Origin: Mya arenaria
Taxonomy: Eukaryota > Mollusca > Bivalvia > Myida > Myidae
Length of the DNA stretch: 64,000 nucleotides
Reading direction: 5' to 3'
Assembly (NCBI RefSeq): GCF_026914265.1
Contig: NC_069125.1
Span: forward strand, 63,353,479-63,417,478
A program made the translations under genes and the position numbers. A model generated the notes under the pieces. It was not told the origin of the DNA and made no database searches. It saw only the letters and a list, made by a program, of their open reading frames with translations. This document shows, in pieces, positions 25,067 through 38,813 of the stretch (its first letter is position 1; each line of letters starts with the position of its first letter).

Positions 25067-25979
25067 TTTTCAAAGCTGTATTACATTGAATTTTTTAAGT
25101 ATCTTTATAATGAATACAGACATCAGCGTATCTTTGTTTCAAAGTTGTTGAGATATATGTCTACAGAAACAAGTATAAATCAATTGCAGTCTGATTAGAA
25201 TAATCTCAGGTATGTATTATATTTTCAAGAAGATGAATAAACACAGACTATAATTGCACCTAAGGTATTAGTTTTTGTGTCTCTAAGAGGAAGCATGTGC
25301 TGAAAAACACAGTTCGTCCGGCAAGTAACTCATCAATAAACATCAGGTCTTGGCTAGAATTACATGTACGTCATATAAGCTTTGGGTTTTCAGCCAAAAT
25401 TTATAGAAGTCAGGAGCACCAAGGGCAGACAAAACAATCATGCACTTGGTTCTTTGTCGGTTGTAGATGCAACATAAAAGCAACTATGTGACCTTTTGTT
25501 TTTGTCTTGGCCAGAACTGGAATCTCCACAGATTAGTCGAGTTGTGTAGCATACAAATTTGCACTCTCAGCTCAAAGGTCAAGGTCATACCAGTTTTCAC
25601 AAAATCATAAAAGGCTTGTTATGCCAGGGAGGTAAATCATAAATGTATTGATCCCAGGTTATGCATAACATTCTTGTATGGCAGCAAAGATGCAGCCAGT
25701 GATTTATGTATTTTCGGACAATACCTTCCATCTCAAGCTCTGAAGTTCAATGAATAATAAATGTGATTTTATCACATAATTATGCAACTAAATACAATTT
25801 AATAGCCACCAAAAGCAAATTGCCTTTAAATACTATGATAGGTATGATATTACTACACATGTATATGTATGAAATGAAGGTATTTATCTTCTTTCAACGT
25901 CCAATGACGAGCATTTGTCATGTTTTTGTGATATCATAACAAAGATATTATGTTCATGCTAAGTATTTATTAGCAAACA

Positions 25980-28900
25980 TCAAGATTTATCACAGTGAAT
26001 ATTTACTTTACAACATGAAACATTTGCACTATTACAACAATTATTTACACCCGACATCTTCACATTCTCATCAGCAATTATCTCTGAGTTAGTTGTAACT
26101 TCATTGCCAGGAACAACATGGTCAGTTGCTGATTTATCTACAGTAGAGGATATCTTCATGGGTCTGGCCTTCCTCACCCTAACTGGTCTGTGAGCCTCAT
26201 TGTTGTTAGTCCACGCTCCGAGACTGTCATTAGCATAAAAGTCCATCGGATAAACACTCTGCCATTCAACGTTCTTCAGTGCCACAGACATCTACAAATA
26301 CAAAATAGGAGAGTAGTACTTTGGTCAAATTAGGCTACCAGGGTATATAGTCAAATGAGTTAGAATTCTAGGGCTGTATTCATCTTAAGCCACTTTCCTA
26401 ATTTTACTATCTCTTAAGTCATAAGAAATAAAAAAAATAAAAAATACATTAAATTGACCTTATTGAAAAAGCATACTTTCATGTTAAAAGCACTTATACA
26501 TTTCTTTTACTTTCACTATATTATTTTTTAAGCAATCAACTTAAGTTATGAAATGACTTAAAATGCTTTATAAATACGACGCCTCTTCATATTGCACATT
26601 TGGATTATTCTGAAAATATTTCTCAGACTGAAATTGATTCAATCTACTACACATGTATTTGTGAAATACTAGTGGCTAAATTGTAAAATTTCCCTGCAAC
26701 ATTCTTGCTGTATTTAAAGAGCAAAAATGATACAAACCTCATACGGTGAAAGGAGAGGTTTGGAGAAAGCCATTCCCCAGTCAATGGAGAGCCTTGGACA
26801 TGCTATCTGGACCCACCTGAAAACACCACATAAATTAATAATCAATATTATATAACAGTCATTGAAATTAGACTTTTGGATAAACAAGCCCGAATTCCTA
26901 TACTATTACTAGGCATCAATTTTTTTTTCTTCAGAATTTGAACAAGCCCGGAAGACATTTTACCAGTGCAGGGCTTGCGGGCTTGTGTTTATTTCGACCA
27001 CTGATATAAAAACTGCTGCTAACGCAGTCTTATTCACAATTCATGTACATGTGGCAGCACAAAACCAACGATGCCTTAAACATAGCTAAAACAACAAAAT
27101 GGCTTCTTTTTTTAACAATGCTCCAAAAATATTATGGTACCTTTAAAACACAAATTATTCACTGGTATTTATCGAGTTAAGCATTCCAAGTGCAGATCAA
27201 ATTACATTTTTAGTATTTCATAACGTGGTATTTATTTTATAACAATGCCTCTGGTCCAAAATACAATTATTACAGAATAACACAATAGTGGTAACAAGTA
27301 GTTCATGTACAATTCATATAAAATATATATACACATGTTTAATATGTAGCAGCCGATTTGTCATCTATCAGTCACACATGTACCGGGTACTCATTTTGAA
27401 TAACAATAGCCTTACAGATAAAGTTTACAATAGATATGACATTTCGTCTAGTGTTATCTGACAATCATGTTATAACTTTCTATTCTTTGTTGCCCATGTA
27501 AGTATGTCATACAACTGACAAAGTAATAAAAATGATATTCAACTTCTATAACATAGACATCAGGCGTAAAACAATAGGATGTGAACCTTAAGTCTCTATC
27601 AATCTTTTAATGTCTGCAAAACATGGCTAGAACAACAAAAATTAGACAGTGACTTTTTCAGCATGAATGGCCTATTGATAAATATTTCTCTGGGTTTAAA
27701 AGACTTTAAAACAAAAACAGTGCCAGGCTTTTGATGAAGATTTACATATAACTTTCACAGTATAACAACAGAAGCCTTGAAAATTAGCATACATTATTTT
27801 AGGTCATCTTCAGTGTGGACAAGAAACTTACGCATCCACATCGTTGAAGAGAGCAAGTTTATCTGGGAAAATTTCTGACAGCAGGACTGTGATACAGCTG
27901 CGACCTGACTTCTCTATTTCCTCTTTCAGGTGCTGAAAAAAATCAAAAAAAGAAAGATATAATGTATGATATAAAACAATCAAAACATAAATCTTTATTG
28001 TTTGCCTTACTTGCACACTGAATTAAAGAGATTTGCAATCAAACCTTCATAATATTAGCATATATGTATCCTTAATGTATGATCAAAATATACACCTACA
28101 GCATCCATGTACATTTATATATATTTATGTAAATATGAGATAAATACTGTAAATCAAAGAATTATTTTTATTTTTTAATAACTTATGATTGATTTTTTTT
28201 CAATGCATCTTTTAAAACATGCTTTTTCAACTGATCACTATTCTGCATGTGACAAATACATGTGCATTCATTACTGTGTATGAACTACAACAGCAAAGCA
28301 TGAGAAACAGCCTTATGATGACTACAAAGTGAGCAAGATTGATTTTTAAAATTTACCTGGAGTATTTTGGGATTGCCTTGCCTGCCAAGTGTACCCAGGA
28401 TGATGCCTATCTTCTGGGCAGTGGAGGCACGGGCGATGGCTGTACGACGGATCTCATGCATTTTCTCTGTTTCGTAGTACTCTCGGGAAAACACTTTACT
28501 GTAGGGGTCATACCTGGGGCATGAAGAATTCGAATTTAAAATCTCTGCTTTACTTCACTAATCAAAAGCTTCTGTTTATTTACGCTAAAAATGTGAACTA
28601 AAATGTGAACAATCCTACAGTATTCTACAGTATTAGTATGAGTATATGTACATGTATATGCTTCCAACATTTATAACAAATTATATATTTGTTAATTATA
28701 CCAGTTACAAAGTCACACCATAGTGTAACAAGTCAATATTACAGTAAGTGTTTTACCTATATGCAGCAATGTCTGGGTTGTGTATCATAATAGACTCCAG
28801 GTGAAATCTTCCATCTCCAAGATATCTGAAAATAATTGTGTTCGTAATGAAAGCAAATGAAAATGAAATAAACATTAAAAAACAATTTTGCAGGCTGTTG

Positions 28901-31003
28901 GCTGAAGGTAATTTCTACCTGGAATGTTGAATGATTTATAGTATGACTTAAATACAGAGGTATTTCCTTGAACTTTGCAGTCAATAAACTTTAATACAAG
29001 ATTTTAGTATTGTTCATAAATTAAAAAAAATGAATATGTAATGGGCTGTTGGTCTCTATGTACAATAAAATGATTCACAACAAATATCTTTTAAAGTCAT
29101 CTAAATACTGCATGGGGTAGTATAATGAAATTTGGAATTAAATTCTTATGACTGTACTTACATGATGGCGTCAGCCTTATCTAGCCTGGGTGAGGTACAG
29201 CCTAGTATTTCCCCTGGTGAGAGGGGTTTGCTCTGGGGCAGGATGATCCGGTACTCATCTTTAAGGTGCTCACTCACAGACTGCAATATTTAAAAAAATA
29301 AATTATTTTCCATCAGAAACAACTTATATTTCATTCAATTTAAAATTGGTGTTATGCCTACAAATAGTGCACTTCTTTTATGCTCAGCTCTTTTGTAATC
29401 ATGAGATAGCTGATATGCACTGCCAGTGGCACAGGCAGTTATTTTGCAATGTTTAATATCATCATGGTATCTTTTATGATCATAGTTAGTTGATGAATGA
29501 TTGTCAAATCAACCTTTAGAAGTTTACATTCAAGAATTTTGCATAGTAATAAGTTCATTTAGTACCTGCAGAGCCGTAACAAACTGAATGGTGCTGACAA
29601 GAGCGAGGGACATTCCTGGTGTGAAGTTGTGCCGTAATGTCTCCAGGAAGTGTACTGTGTCAATCTTGATGTCTACAAATACATACAGCATCTGTATACC
29701 CTCTGTACGGTCTATAGGAACTGCAACAGCAAAAGGAGTCTGGTACATGTATATACATATGCAGTGGTGCATAGGATGTATTATTTTGTAAAATCAAGGT
29801 AACAAATGCACATATTATTCACTTTAAAACCGCACAGTGGAATTTCCTTGAAAATTAAATTGCCACTTTGACAAAGAAAAAGTATATTAAACAATCAAAA
29901 TTGACAGAATTTTATTCTTAACATGCTAAAAATTTCTCCCAAACAGCTGAAATATTTCTTCCAAACAGCTGAAATTTTATAGAGACAGTGTGAGTGACCT
30001 CTTTTTTATAAACTAGTTACATTAACTCACCCAGGCAGCTGTGACCGTAATGGATCATGATGTCAGACCCAAGCGCTCGTGCTGAGAAATCGTCCACACA
30101 GCATGCGCCATATGTAACATCACCCATTATCAGTGTGTCCGCTGTTGTGAACCTATTTTAAGAAATTGTAAGTCCAAATACAATTGTAATCAGTAAAAAC
30201 CTATTATATTTGGTAAAAAAAAACCACTCTGGTGCTTTATCTATTAAAAATGAGAACACCAACACCCTGGTCTTGCACCATCTACATATAATATGTCATT
30301 TTGTTAGGTGATGTTATATATAGCTATGTGACATCATTTTCTGACTGTTGTGGGAACATTTGAGAGATGGCCATGATTGTTAGTTAAATTGGCCATGTTG
30401 GAAGGATTGGCTACATCTCATTCAGACGAAACAATTTTCAATGTAGATCTAGGGTAACTTAATTGCATTTAAACTTTTCATATTTCTTTTTAAATTACAT
30501 ATTTGCTTTGTATTTTATCAAACTTACTGCTCTATGATGTCTGCTATGGTGCATGCATATAACAACAACCCCTCAGGAAACTGTAAGGCAACTGAAAACA
30601 TTCATTTGCATTTTAAACCATATTGAATCATATCAAATCTTATCTTATGGTACAACTCATTAAAAATAAAGCAAATAAAATCTCTTAGCAGTTATGAAAA
30701 CACAATGAAAATATATTTTTACAATAAAACAGTTTTTAAACCAAATATTCGTCCTTAATTGGTTGTCTGGTTAGCACAGTGACAAACACATCCGCATCAC
30801 ACAAAGGAGTTTCAGGTTTGATTCTTGGCCTGGGCATTTGTGAGTTTGGTCTGTCTTCAGCATCACAAAAGTGGTTTGCCTCTGGATACTCTTGTTATAA
30901 CCATATTATATGACATGAGAAGCGATTGATTAGTAATTATATTGTTGTAATACTTGTTTCACAATCATTATAAAATAAATAAGTTTAAACTGAAACTGTA
31001 AGC

Positions 31004-31034
<31 letters not shown>

Positions 31035-33462
31035 TAAAAGGCAAAATAACCTCTTTTTGCAGCAGCATGTTTTATCCTCCAAATTGTTTTTGGAATCTCA
31101 AAGTTGTAGTTAGATGGCAGCTGTAGGAAGGACAAAACATTATTTTATTTTCCATATAACAAACAGCTCAAAGAAGGAACCAACGTTACAAAGGGGAAGA
31201 AACAATTGAGTAATGTTCAAAAACATTACTCTAGGTATAATAATGTAGTCAAATATGTAAACAAGTTAAAAAAAGTTATACAATAGCCAGGTCCTTCCCT
31301 TTAAATTATTTTACTGATACTGATAAGTATTTAAAGTAAATCTACTACCTGCTCAATAGCTGCTTTCAACCTGGTATCATTGAGGATGTCATCTGGAATT
31401 TGGTGTGCTGTTCGCTTTGTTGCTGTAAAATTGTATTTAGGTACTGTCTAATCTTGCTTGTAACATTTCATAAATGGTTATGACATATATTCTGCAAAAG
31501 AGATTATCCTTTTATCTTTGGTAATGTTTAACTAGTATTTTTTTCACTGCCTTCCAAATTGGGTTTATTTTCAACTTTCGGAAATAAAATATTATGCCAA
31601 AATAGCTAATTCATTAGGAAATATACATGTTTTAGAGCTGGCCTTGTAAATTCCTGTTCTTTTTCAAAAATACATTGCATGTTTACATTGCGTAAGCAAA
31701 AATCACATGTTTAAAAATTTAAGCATATACCTCATATTAATAATTTGACAATGGATCACCATTCAGAGTTGTGGTGTTACAGGAAACATAGAAAGTATGT
31801 CCAAATGATTCTTGTGGTAAAATGAGACCTTCTTATCCTTCAAAAGCTTGATCATAATAACCATATTCTTATTTATGGCATATATTAAAATGGAATGATC
31901 ACCCATAACCAACTTTTTTCACAGATTGTACATGTAAAGGAGACTAGACACCTGATGATACAATTGCAAGAAGAAAGGAAACTTGTCTAAAACTTACATA
32001 AAATTGATATTATCTTTGTGTCAATGCATTGTATCTTACTAACTGATGTATCACATTGACTGGTGCATTAATGATGTATAGAAATTGGAAGAGATTAATG
32101 CTCTGAAAATGATGGCGAGTTGCCTAGTTCTGGCTTCCTTAACTTGATTGCAGATAAAAAAAATTGATGTTTACTTCTACTGTAATTGATGTTTACTTCT
32201 ACTGTAATTCTTTTTTATAACATGTTTGCTGATTCGAAGTTCTTGAGCTTAAACACTTATTGGTAGGGAGTTGCATGAAACACTTTTAATTCTAGCTTCC
32301 TTAACTTTAATGTAGATGAACCAAAATTTATGTTTACAACTAATGTAGTACTTATTTATTATGTATATATGCTAAAGTTTTTGAGCTAAAACACTTATTA
32401 ACAGGGGTGTATAAGATCAAGTGACTTTCAAGGTGTTGGGAATAAACATTCCACTCTATTTTCAATTGGAAAACCAACTGTGCCTCCTTAATACTTGGAA
32501 ACTCAGCTGATACAGCGCTGAATAACATGATGATAATTGTTAATGGGTTTATTCTTTAAACCATGTATTATCAGCCACTACTCCATATAAACAGCTGCTT
32601 TTAAGTCTGACAAGTTTTTATTTGGCGACTCTTAGCATCCATATCCCACTTGTTCTCCTAGCCAAGAATGACAGATCCCAGCACTAAGTATATTGAGCCA
32701 AAAGATAACCGGCACTCACTCGATAGTGCTAAAATGGCAATGCTTTATTGACAGAGAAGTCGATCTGAATTAGTGTTTCATGAAACACTTAAGTGTAATA
32801 AGAGAAAGGTATTGGCTAAAATAATTAATGTGTAAATTTTGTGTTTTTATTTATCAATGAAGTGTGAAGTTTTGTGGAGTTACAGTTGAAGAATATATTT
32901 TATATTCCTATGAATCAGTCGACTTTGGGCGTTTTGGGAACAAAATTAATAGCCAAAAGTTAAAAAATAGTTCCCTAAACTTGCATTATTATTGTGGCAA
33001 CATCAGCCACATACTAGTCCAAATAATTGTACGTTGACAGATTTTTTTTTAGATTTTTGATATGGCAAATTCTTCACGTACGACGTTAGGGATTGGAAGA
33101 ATCCCGTATAACACATCTATTATTTTAGACTAAGCCACATACTAGCTTCTATTGACAATTCTTGGGTTGTTTTGAAGGAGTACTGTTTGTGCCAATTTGG
33201 GACCATGTGGTGTCTAGTTTCTTTAAAAAAAAATGAACCTGACTATGGGTACCGCCTAAAGATCTGCACTGCAATATCCGAATACACATTATCCGAAAAT
33301 ATAATAACAATCGAACACAAGCTATACGGAAAAAGGAGAGAAATGTTTATAAACCCATGCCATATAAAAGTAAAGCAATAATAACTTTTTCATATACAAA
33401 CCTTTAGAGTTGCTAAAGACTTTTCTTTCTTTACTGGCAGAAACAACAACTGCATCTGTCAT
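25980..33462 (-). CDS. DPH1: diphthamide biosynthesis protein 1 (DPH1), 12 coding exons
   Basis: With DPH2 forms the radical-SAM 4Fe-4S enzyme that transfers the 3-amino-3-carboxypropyl group of SAM to the target histidine of elongation factor 2, the first step of diphthamide synthesis in the cytosol. Exons in coding order: 33402-33462, 31349-31422, 31051-31120, 30528-30591, 30031-30152, 29566-29720, 29162-29280, 28757-28825, 28357-28513, 27832-27932, 26738-26816, 25980-26291; total 460 residues (human about 440). The three cluster cysteines are visible: Cys107 (GACCVDD), Cys210 (EILGCTSPR) and Cys337 ([12 protein letters not shown]). Other signatures are [37 protein letters not shown] and [14 protein letters not shown]. 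The C-terminal tail is Cys-rich and variable, as in animals. Only 18 bases separate the ATG from an inverted-repeat insertion, so the promoter arrangement is abnormal. Confidence 0.96.
26857..27003. mobile_element. 147-bp MITE with CAGT ends, in DPH1 intron 10
   Basis: The left end CAGTCATTGAAATTAGAC and the inverse of the right end (CAGTGGTCGAAATAAACAC) match imperfectly. Paired AACAAGCCCG / CGGGCTTGT segments lie inside. ATATAA is repeated at both flanks. The ends suggest an hAT-type MITE. Confidence 0.55.
30758..30890 (+). repeat. tRNA-derived SINE in DPH1 intron 3
   Basis: A-box-like TGGTTAGCACAGTG and B-box-like GGTTTGATTCTTGG are about 45 bases apart, with the familiar SINE body after them (GCCTGGGCATTTGTGAG). 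It is diverged from a functional tRNA. Confidence 0.55.
31008..31034. repeat. (AC)n microsatellite
   Basis: About 13 CA units in DPH1 intron 3, ending 16 bases from the exon 3 donor (minus strand). Likely length-polymorphic. Confidence 0.9.
31934..33226. mobile_element. TIR element E1, copy 2, with nested Mutator-like derivative
   Basis: The left end AAAGGAGACTAGACACCTGATG and the right end CATGTGGTGTCTAGTTTCTTTAA correspond to E1 copy 1 (404-789), and the sequence just inside the left end matches copy 1 closely. Without its 118-bp insertion (33015-33132) it is about 1.17 kb, longer than copy 1, which appears internally deleted. It occupies most of DPH1 intron 1. No coding potential seen. 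Confidence 0.55.
33015..33132 (+). mobile_element. 118-bp Mutator-like MITE derivative, copy C
   Basis: It has the first about 65 and last about 50 bases of the 0.7-kb Mutator-like family and nothing between. Ends are TAGTC and GACTA. AGCCACATAC is duplicated exactly at 33005-33014 and 33133-33142. E1 copy 1 shows the uninterrupted sequence. Confidence 0.85.
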
Positions 33463-35321
33463 TTTTAACGGTGATAACAGGTATGACTAAAATACGAAAA
33501 TAACCTATTTTCGCGAAAATAGGTTATTTTCCTGAAAATAGCTTTTTTGACTAAAATACGAAAATAAGTTTATTTTTGATGAAAATAAAGTTATTTTCGC
33601 GAAAATAAGATTTTAAAAGAAATATGAAATTAGAGTTAGTTTTGGCGAAAATAACATTTTTGACCAAAATATAGTATGTTTTGGTCAAAAGTAAAATTAT
33701 TTTGGCGAAAATAAGATTTTGAAAGAATTATGAAAATAGTTAGTTTTTGCGAAAAAAACATTTTTGACCAAAATATAGTAGGTTTTGGTCAAAAGTAAAG
33801 TTATTTTCGCGAAAATAAGATTTTGAAAGAAATATGAAAATAGAGTTAGTTTTTGGCGAAAATAACATTTTTTACCAAAATATAGTATTTTTTTGGCAAA
33901 AATAAAGTTATTTTCGCGAAAATAAGATTCTGATATAAATATGAAAATAGGGGTAGTTTTGGCGAAAATAACCTTTTGACAATAATGTATTTAGTTATTA
34001 CTAAAATAAAGTTTTTTTTCGCGAAAATAAGATTCTGATATAATATAAAAATAGGGTTAGTTTTGGCGAAAATAACACTTTTTGACAATAATGTATTTAG
34101 TTTTGACTAAAATAAAGTTATTTTTGCGAAAATCAGATTTTGAAAAAATCTGAAGTGGGGTTAGTTTGGTGAAAATAACATTTTTGACAAATATGTGGTT
34201 AGTTTTTGGATAAAATAAAGTTATTTTCGCGAAAATAAGATTTTTAAAAACATGGGAAAAATACCTTCTTCTGTTGCCGTAAATGACAATTTTTAATCCA
34301 AAATATTAAATAAAAATTGGTCTACATAACACATGACAGGTGCATTAGTGTTTCGAAACAATTGTGTTTTTAAGAAAATAAAACAATGATTATTGAAAGT
34401 ATTTTGACATGTTTCTGTTGATCACACCTCCATCCGCAATGTGCAACATCAAAGCGGTTATACACACTTGTTTGTCATTAAGATGACAATGACCCATAAT
34501 TATAGACCGTTATTGCTACTGCAGCAGGTACACGATAAAACTAAAGTGAACACTCAAAGATATGTCCTACAACTTAAAGGAGATGCCGACATGTATGCCC
34601 ACGGCGGGGAATCCACGTGACCAAATGGTAGGTTTCAGTGCAAGATGGCGTCACCAAAACGCTCGACTCGAGCCGAAAATCAAGGCAATACATATAATTA
34701 TAAAACTTTCTTTATTTTTTAACATAGCTTATCATATGCCCACCTATCTAGTGTGTATTAGCATATCCATGTTTTCCTTGAAACTTTAACCGTTCTCGAG
34801 AACACTTCTGCAATGATTCCAAAATGTACGAAATCCGACTGGTAGGTTACAGTTCCATTTATCATTTTGGCTCGGATTTAGCAGAAAATGAGGTTATAAT
34901 TTGGGAAAATCGCATAAAACACTTAAGTTTTGTTTAAACATAACAGGCACATGCATTTGGGAACGAATATTTTAATGATTTTAAAAGATATGAGAACGAA
35001 AAGAAAATGATAGGTTGCAGCTCCGATTTTTGAAGAGATAGGTTGCAGTTCCATATTTAGGTTGCCGTCTGGACTGCAGATTCTTTGACTTAGTTTTAGT
35101 GTTCAAGCCAAACATATAGGTTCCCATAAAACTCAACTAATATTTTTCTATACCATGTTCTTTTTACATAGTTATAACATCATCTAAAATTATAAAATCA
35201 TTGAAGATCACATCGAGACTGCTGTTTTTATACTTTTGATTTTTCTGCTTACAAATTTATAAGGTTACCATCATTAATGATTTGTTTTCTGTGACAAATT
35301 GATATATTACACGTTTATCAA

Positions 35322-35702
35322 GTGCCTATCAAGTGTGTGGTCCGTCGCGAGAGCTCGTCCCGAGAACCTCTCCCTCATGAAGCTGCAAGCATGTCTTTGC
35401 TGCCAGCGTCCCCCAGACCAGCCGATTGCCGTTTATGCCATCGACAATGCAGCCATGAGCTCGAGCACTTGATGTTCGAGTGTTGCTCAAATAACACTAG
35501 CTATTCGCGACTTTTATTCCTGGTGGCGATTAAAAGTTTGAGTGGACCGATGTATGACTTACTTAGTACGATATCGAGACAGTCCTTCATTATATACACA
35601 CTTGGCAAAATCGACGAACATTTGATAAAGGTACTCGATGTACAATTATACCCGGACTTCCTTATGAACTGTGCTAAATTATACAATGATGTGTTAAACT
35701 AA
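35322..35702 (+). CDS. fragment of a non-LTR retrotransposon reverse transcriptase C-terminus
   Basis: A 126-codon frame holds DCRLCHRQCSHELEHLMFECC near residues 35-55. This is the Cys-x2-Cys ... Glu-x2-His-x4-Cys pattern found after the thumb region in many LINE polyproteins, followed by a hydrophobic helix-rich tail. The first codon counted is an internal ATG; the upstream polymerase is absent. It lies alone between the long inverted repeats, so it is a captured or inserted LINE tail rather than a working gene. The family within LINEs is undetermined. Confidence 0.5.
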   Translation: MPIKCVVRRESSSREPLPHEAASMSLLPASPRPADCRLCHRQCSHELEHLMFECCSNNTSYSRLLFLVAIKSLSGPMYDLLSTISRQSFIIYTLGKIDEHLIKVLDVQLYPDFLMNCAKLYNDVLN

Positions 35703-37240
35703 GACGCATTTAGATGAGAGCACTTCACCAATGACAATGCCACTCGACAAAATGAGCTAATCCTTAAACAGCTATTTCTATTTCGCTTTCGAAGAAATAT
35801 TGCTTAAATTAATAGGAAACAGTCTATTGATTTTAGCCGATGCATTATCATTGTTCTTAATCGTTTGTAAGATCAGACTTGTATGCAGATTATAAATTAT
35901 AAACGAGACCAACTTAATGCGTATAAAACAAACTTGTCGCAATTTATGTTACTGTGACTTTCTTTCATTACTATGTACTATCAAATTTGTATTGTGTTTG
36001 TAAATATTCATGCTTATGTATGCATTACCATATACCATGTACATCTCCAGAAAATGGGGGAAATAAAGCTATATATATTTATTACCCATTTACGTTTGAA
36101 CTTTTAAATCGCTCCTTACATATTACATGTAATACATATTTGGTCACCAGTTCATGTAAGCAGAACTCATGAAAGGCAATGTTTGTCATTTTAGTTAAGT
36201 ATAACGTTTAACTTTGTTGCTTGCGTTTGAACAAGATCAACGAATTAAACTCGACTGGTTTTCAATGGCAACATGCATTTTATATGTAAAAATATTGTTT
36301 AATCGCAGGATGATGTGGTTCAAACCTAGCTTATTCCTTCATTGTTTAATTATAAAACTACATTCGTCGCTGTTATAATCCTTCAGTGTCATGAACATGC
36401 ATTACCTGACTTAATATCAGTACTAGAAAAAATATGATGTAAGATATTGAAGAGTTAGCTTTCGAGTAATGCGCCGTGTTGAACAACTTCGGACCAATTG
36501 AGACCACCTTTGTTTAAATGAACAAATACCAACCAAGTGATTGGTATTTTTTATTTATTAAACCTTGTGTTAACCTAAAGGTAACTTCAACTAAAGAAAT
36601 CTTTAACACTTGATCAGGATAAAGATTATAAGTTTCTTCCATGGCCGAGAGTGTAAGATAGGTTCATAAGTCATTCCGACCCGAGCGTAGGGTGTTTTGT
36701 GGAAATGAGGACTACCCTTTCATCCGCGAGTGGCTATGGTAGATGCTTTTTCTCCCACCTCAGTTAAAAATAATTAAGTAAAAATGAGTTTTTTGCTGGA
36801 ACTCTTTTGTGCATAGTGAAAATAATTGCGTATGAATATGAGATAATTCGTGGTTGCCATGGATATGCGCGCAGTGATTCAGATTAAATCAATAGTAAAA
36901 TCGGTCTTTAAATAGTTCTAAGGAGAGTGAACCATTACTTCTTGAATGGTGCGTGAAAACTGTTTTATGGTGACATTCGAAGCGAGAAATAATTAACTAG
37001 CATTCTAAATATTGCCACAAGACAAGGTTTCCATGATGCTACAGACGACAGTCTTCAACAAGGGAGGTAATTACAATGTGGTGACCATTAAAAAGGAGTT
37101 CCATACGGGCATTTTATCTTTGCCCGTGGGCAAGATAAGAATATCTAGCATGGTTAAATTATTGGATGTACTTATCTGAGGTGGTAGAAAAGTTGTATCC
37201 ATAATACTTCACATAATAATATATCGGCAGTAAATAAATA

Positions 37241-37303
37241 AAAATGTTAAACATCCTGATTTTATATACACGACGTGTATATAATATCAGGATGTTTAAC
37301 ATT
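37241..37303. repeat. strong hairpin inside the long-TIR element
   Basis: AAATGTTAAACATCCTGAT and its inverse ATCAGGATGTTTAACATTT enclose TATATACACGACGTGTATATA, forming an almost uninterrupted stem of about 28 bp. It could be a nested MITE end or a transcription-stop structure. Confidence 0.7.
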
Positions 37304-38813
37304 TATTTATATATTAAACGTGATATTATTCAATAATCCTATATATATATATATCTTTAATTCTTAAAAATTAAAACAGTTTGTCACATTTCAATTCCTC
37401 CATGCTTGTATACAATATCAGTGATTCAATCACATTACATAATTTGCAGTCCAGACGACAACCTTTATATGGAACCGCAACCTACCTCTTCAAAAATCGG
37501 AGCTGCAGCCTATCATTTTCTTTTCGTTCTCATATCTTTTAAAATCATTAAAATATTCGTTGCCAAATGCATGTGCCTGTTATGTTTAAACAAAACTTAA
37601 GTGTTTTATGCGATTTTCCCAAATTACAACCTCATTTTCTGCTAAATCCGAGCCAAAATGATAAATGGAACTGTAACCTACCAGTCGGATTTCGTACATT
37701 TTGGAATCATTGCAGAAGTGTTCTCGAGAACGGTTAAAGTTTCAAGGAAAACATGGATATGCTAATACACACTAGATAGGTGGGCATATGATAAGCTATG
37801 TTAAAAAATAAAGAAAGTTTTATAATTATATGTATTGCCTTGATTTTCGGCTCGAGTCGAGCGTTTTGGTGACGCCATCTTGCACTGAAACCTACCATTT
37901 GGTCACGTGGATTCCCCGCCGTGATGCCTATGACAGGCTGAGCCTAAAATGTAAATCGTGGTGTGCTCGCCGAATGAGTATAACTTGTAACTAGTAAAAC
38001 CCGATGGCGAGGGTTTAAAAGCTCACCCAACCACCCATGCCAATGGGTCGAATAGAAGAAAGTTCTGTGTGTTTGGATAGTTTTTCCCCCAAAATAATCA
38101 ATTTTTAATCAAAATCTTATTTTCGCGAAAATAATTTTATTTTAGCCAAAAATTAACTACATTTTTGTAAAAAAAAGATATTTTCGCCAAAACTAACCCT
38201 ATTTTCAGATTTTTATCAAAATGTTATTTTCGCAAAAACAACTTTATTTTATTCAAAACTAACTACATTTTTGTCAAAAATGTTATTTTCGCCAACACTC
38301 CAGATTTTTACCAAAATCTTATTTTCGCGAAAATACCTTTATTTTAGTCATAAACTTACTACATGTTTGTCAAAAATGTTATTTTCGCCAAAATTTACCA
38401 AAACATATTTCCGCAACTTTATTTTATCCAAAAACTAAGTACATTTTTGTCGAAAATGTTATTTTCGCCAAAACTTACCCTATTTTCAGATTTTTACCAA
38501 AACTTATTTCAAAAAAAATATTTCATCCCAAAAATAACTACTTTTTTGTCAAAAATGTTATTTTCGCCAAAATTTACCAGATTTTTATCAAAATCTTATT
38601 TTCGCCAAAGTATCTTTATTTTAGCCCAAACTAAGTACATAATTGTCAAAAAAAGTTATTTTCGCACAAACTAACCTTATTTTCAGATTTTTATCAAAAG
38701 CTTACTTTCGCCAAAATAACTTTATTTTGATAAAAAATAACCTTATTTTCGCATCTTAGTCAAAAAAGCAATTTTCGCGGAAATAACCTATTTTCGCGAA
38801 AATAGCCTATTTT

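Larger units (their letters stand above)
34600..37923. mobile_element. 3.3-kb element with 479-bp near-identical terminal inverted repeats, 5-bp TSD ATGCC
   Basis: The arms 34600-35078 and 37445-37923 are inverse copies differing at only a handful of sites by eye, so insertion is fairly recent. The termini are CACGGCGGGGAATCCACGTG. ATGCC is duplicated at 34595-34599 and 37924-37928. The 2.37-kb centre contains a LINE-like C-terminal fragment (35322-35702) and a strong hairpin (37241-37303), but no transposase I can recognise. CAC-ends with a 5-bp duplication resemble Transib/RAG-type rules; that is only a suggestion. Confidence 0.85.

Noticed and set aside
33846-34088. 80-codon frame rich in FAKTNPIF-like repeats, and its mirror at 38363-38674
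   Set aside because: Translation of the TTTTCGCGAAAATA tandem arms of the outer inverted-repeat element.
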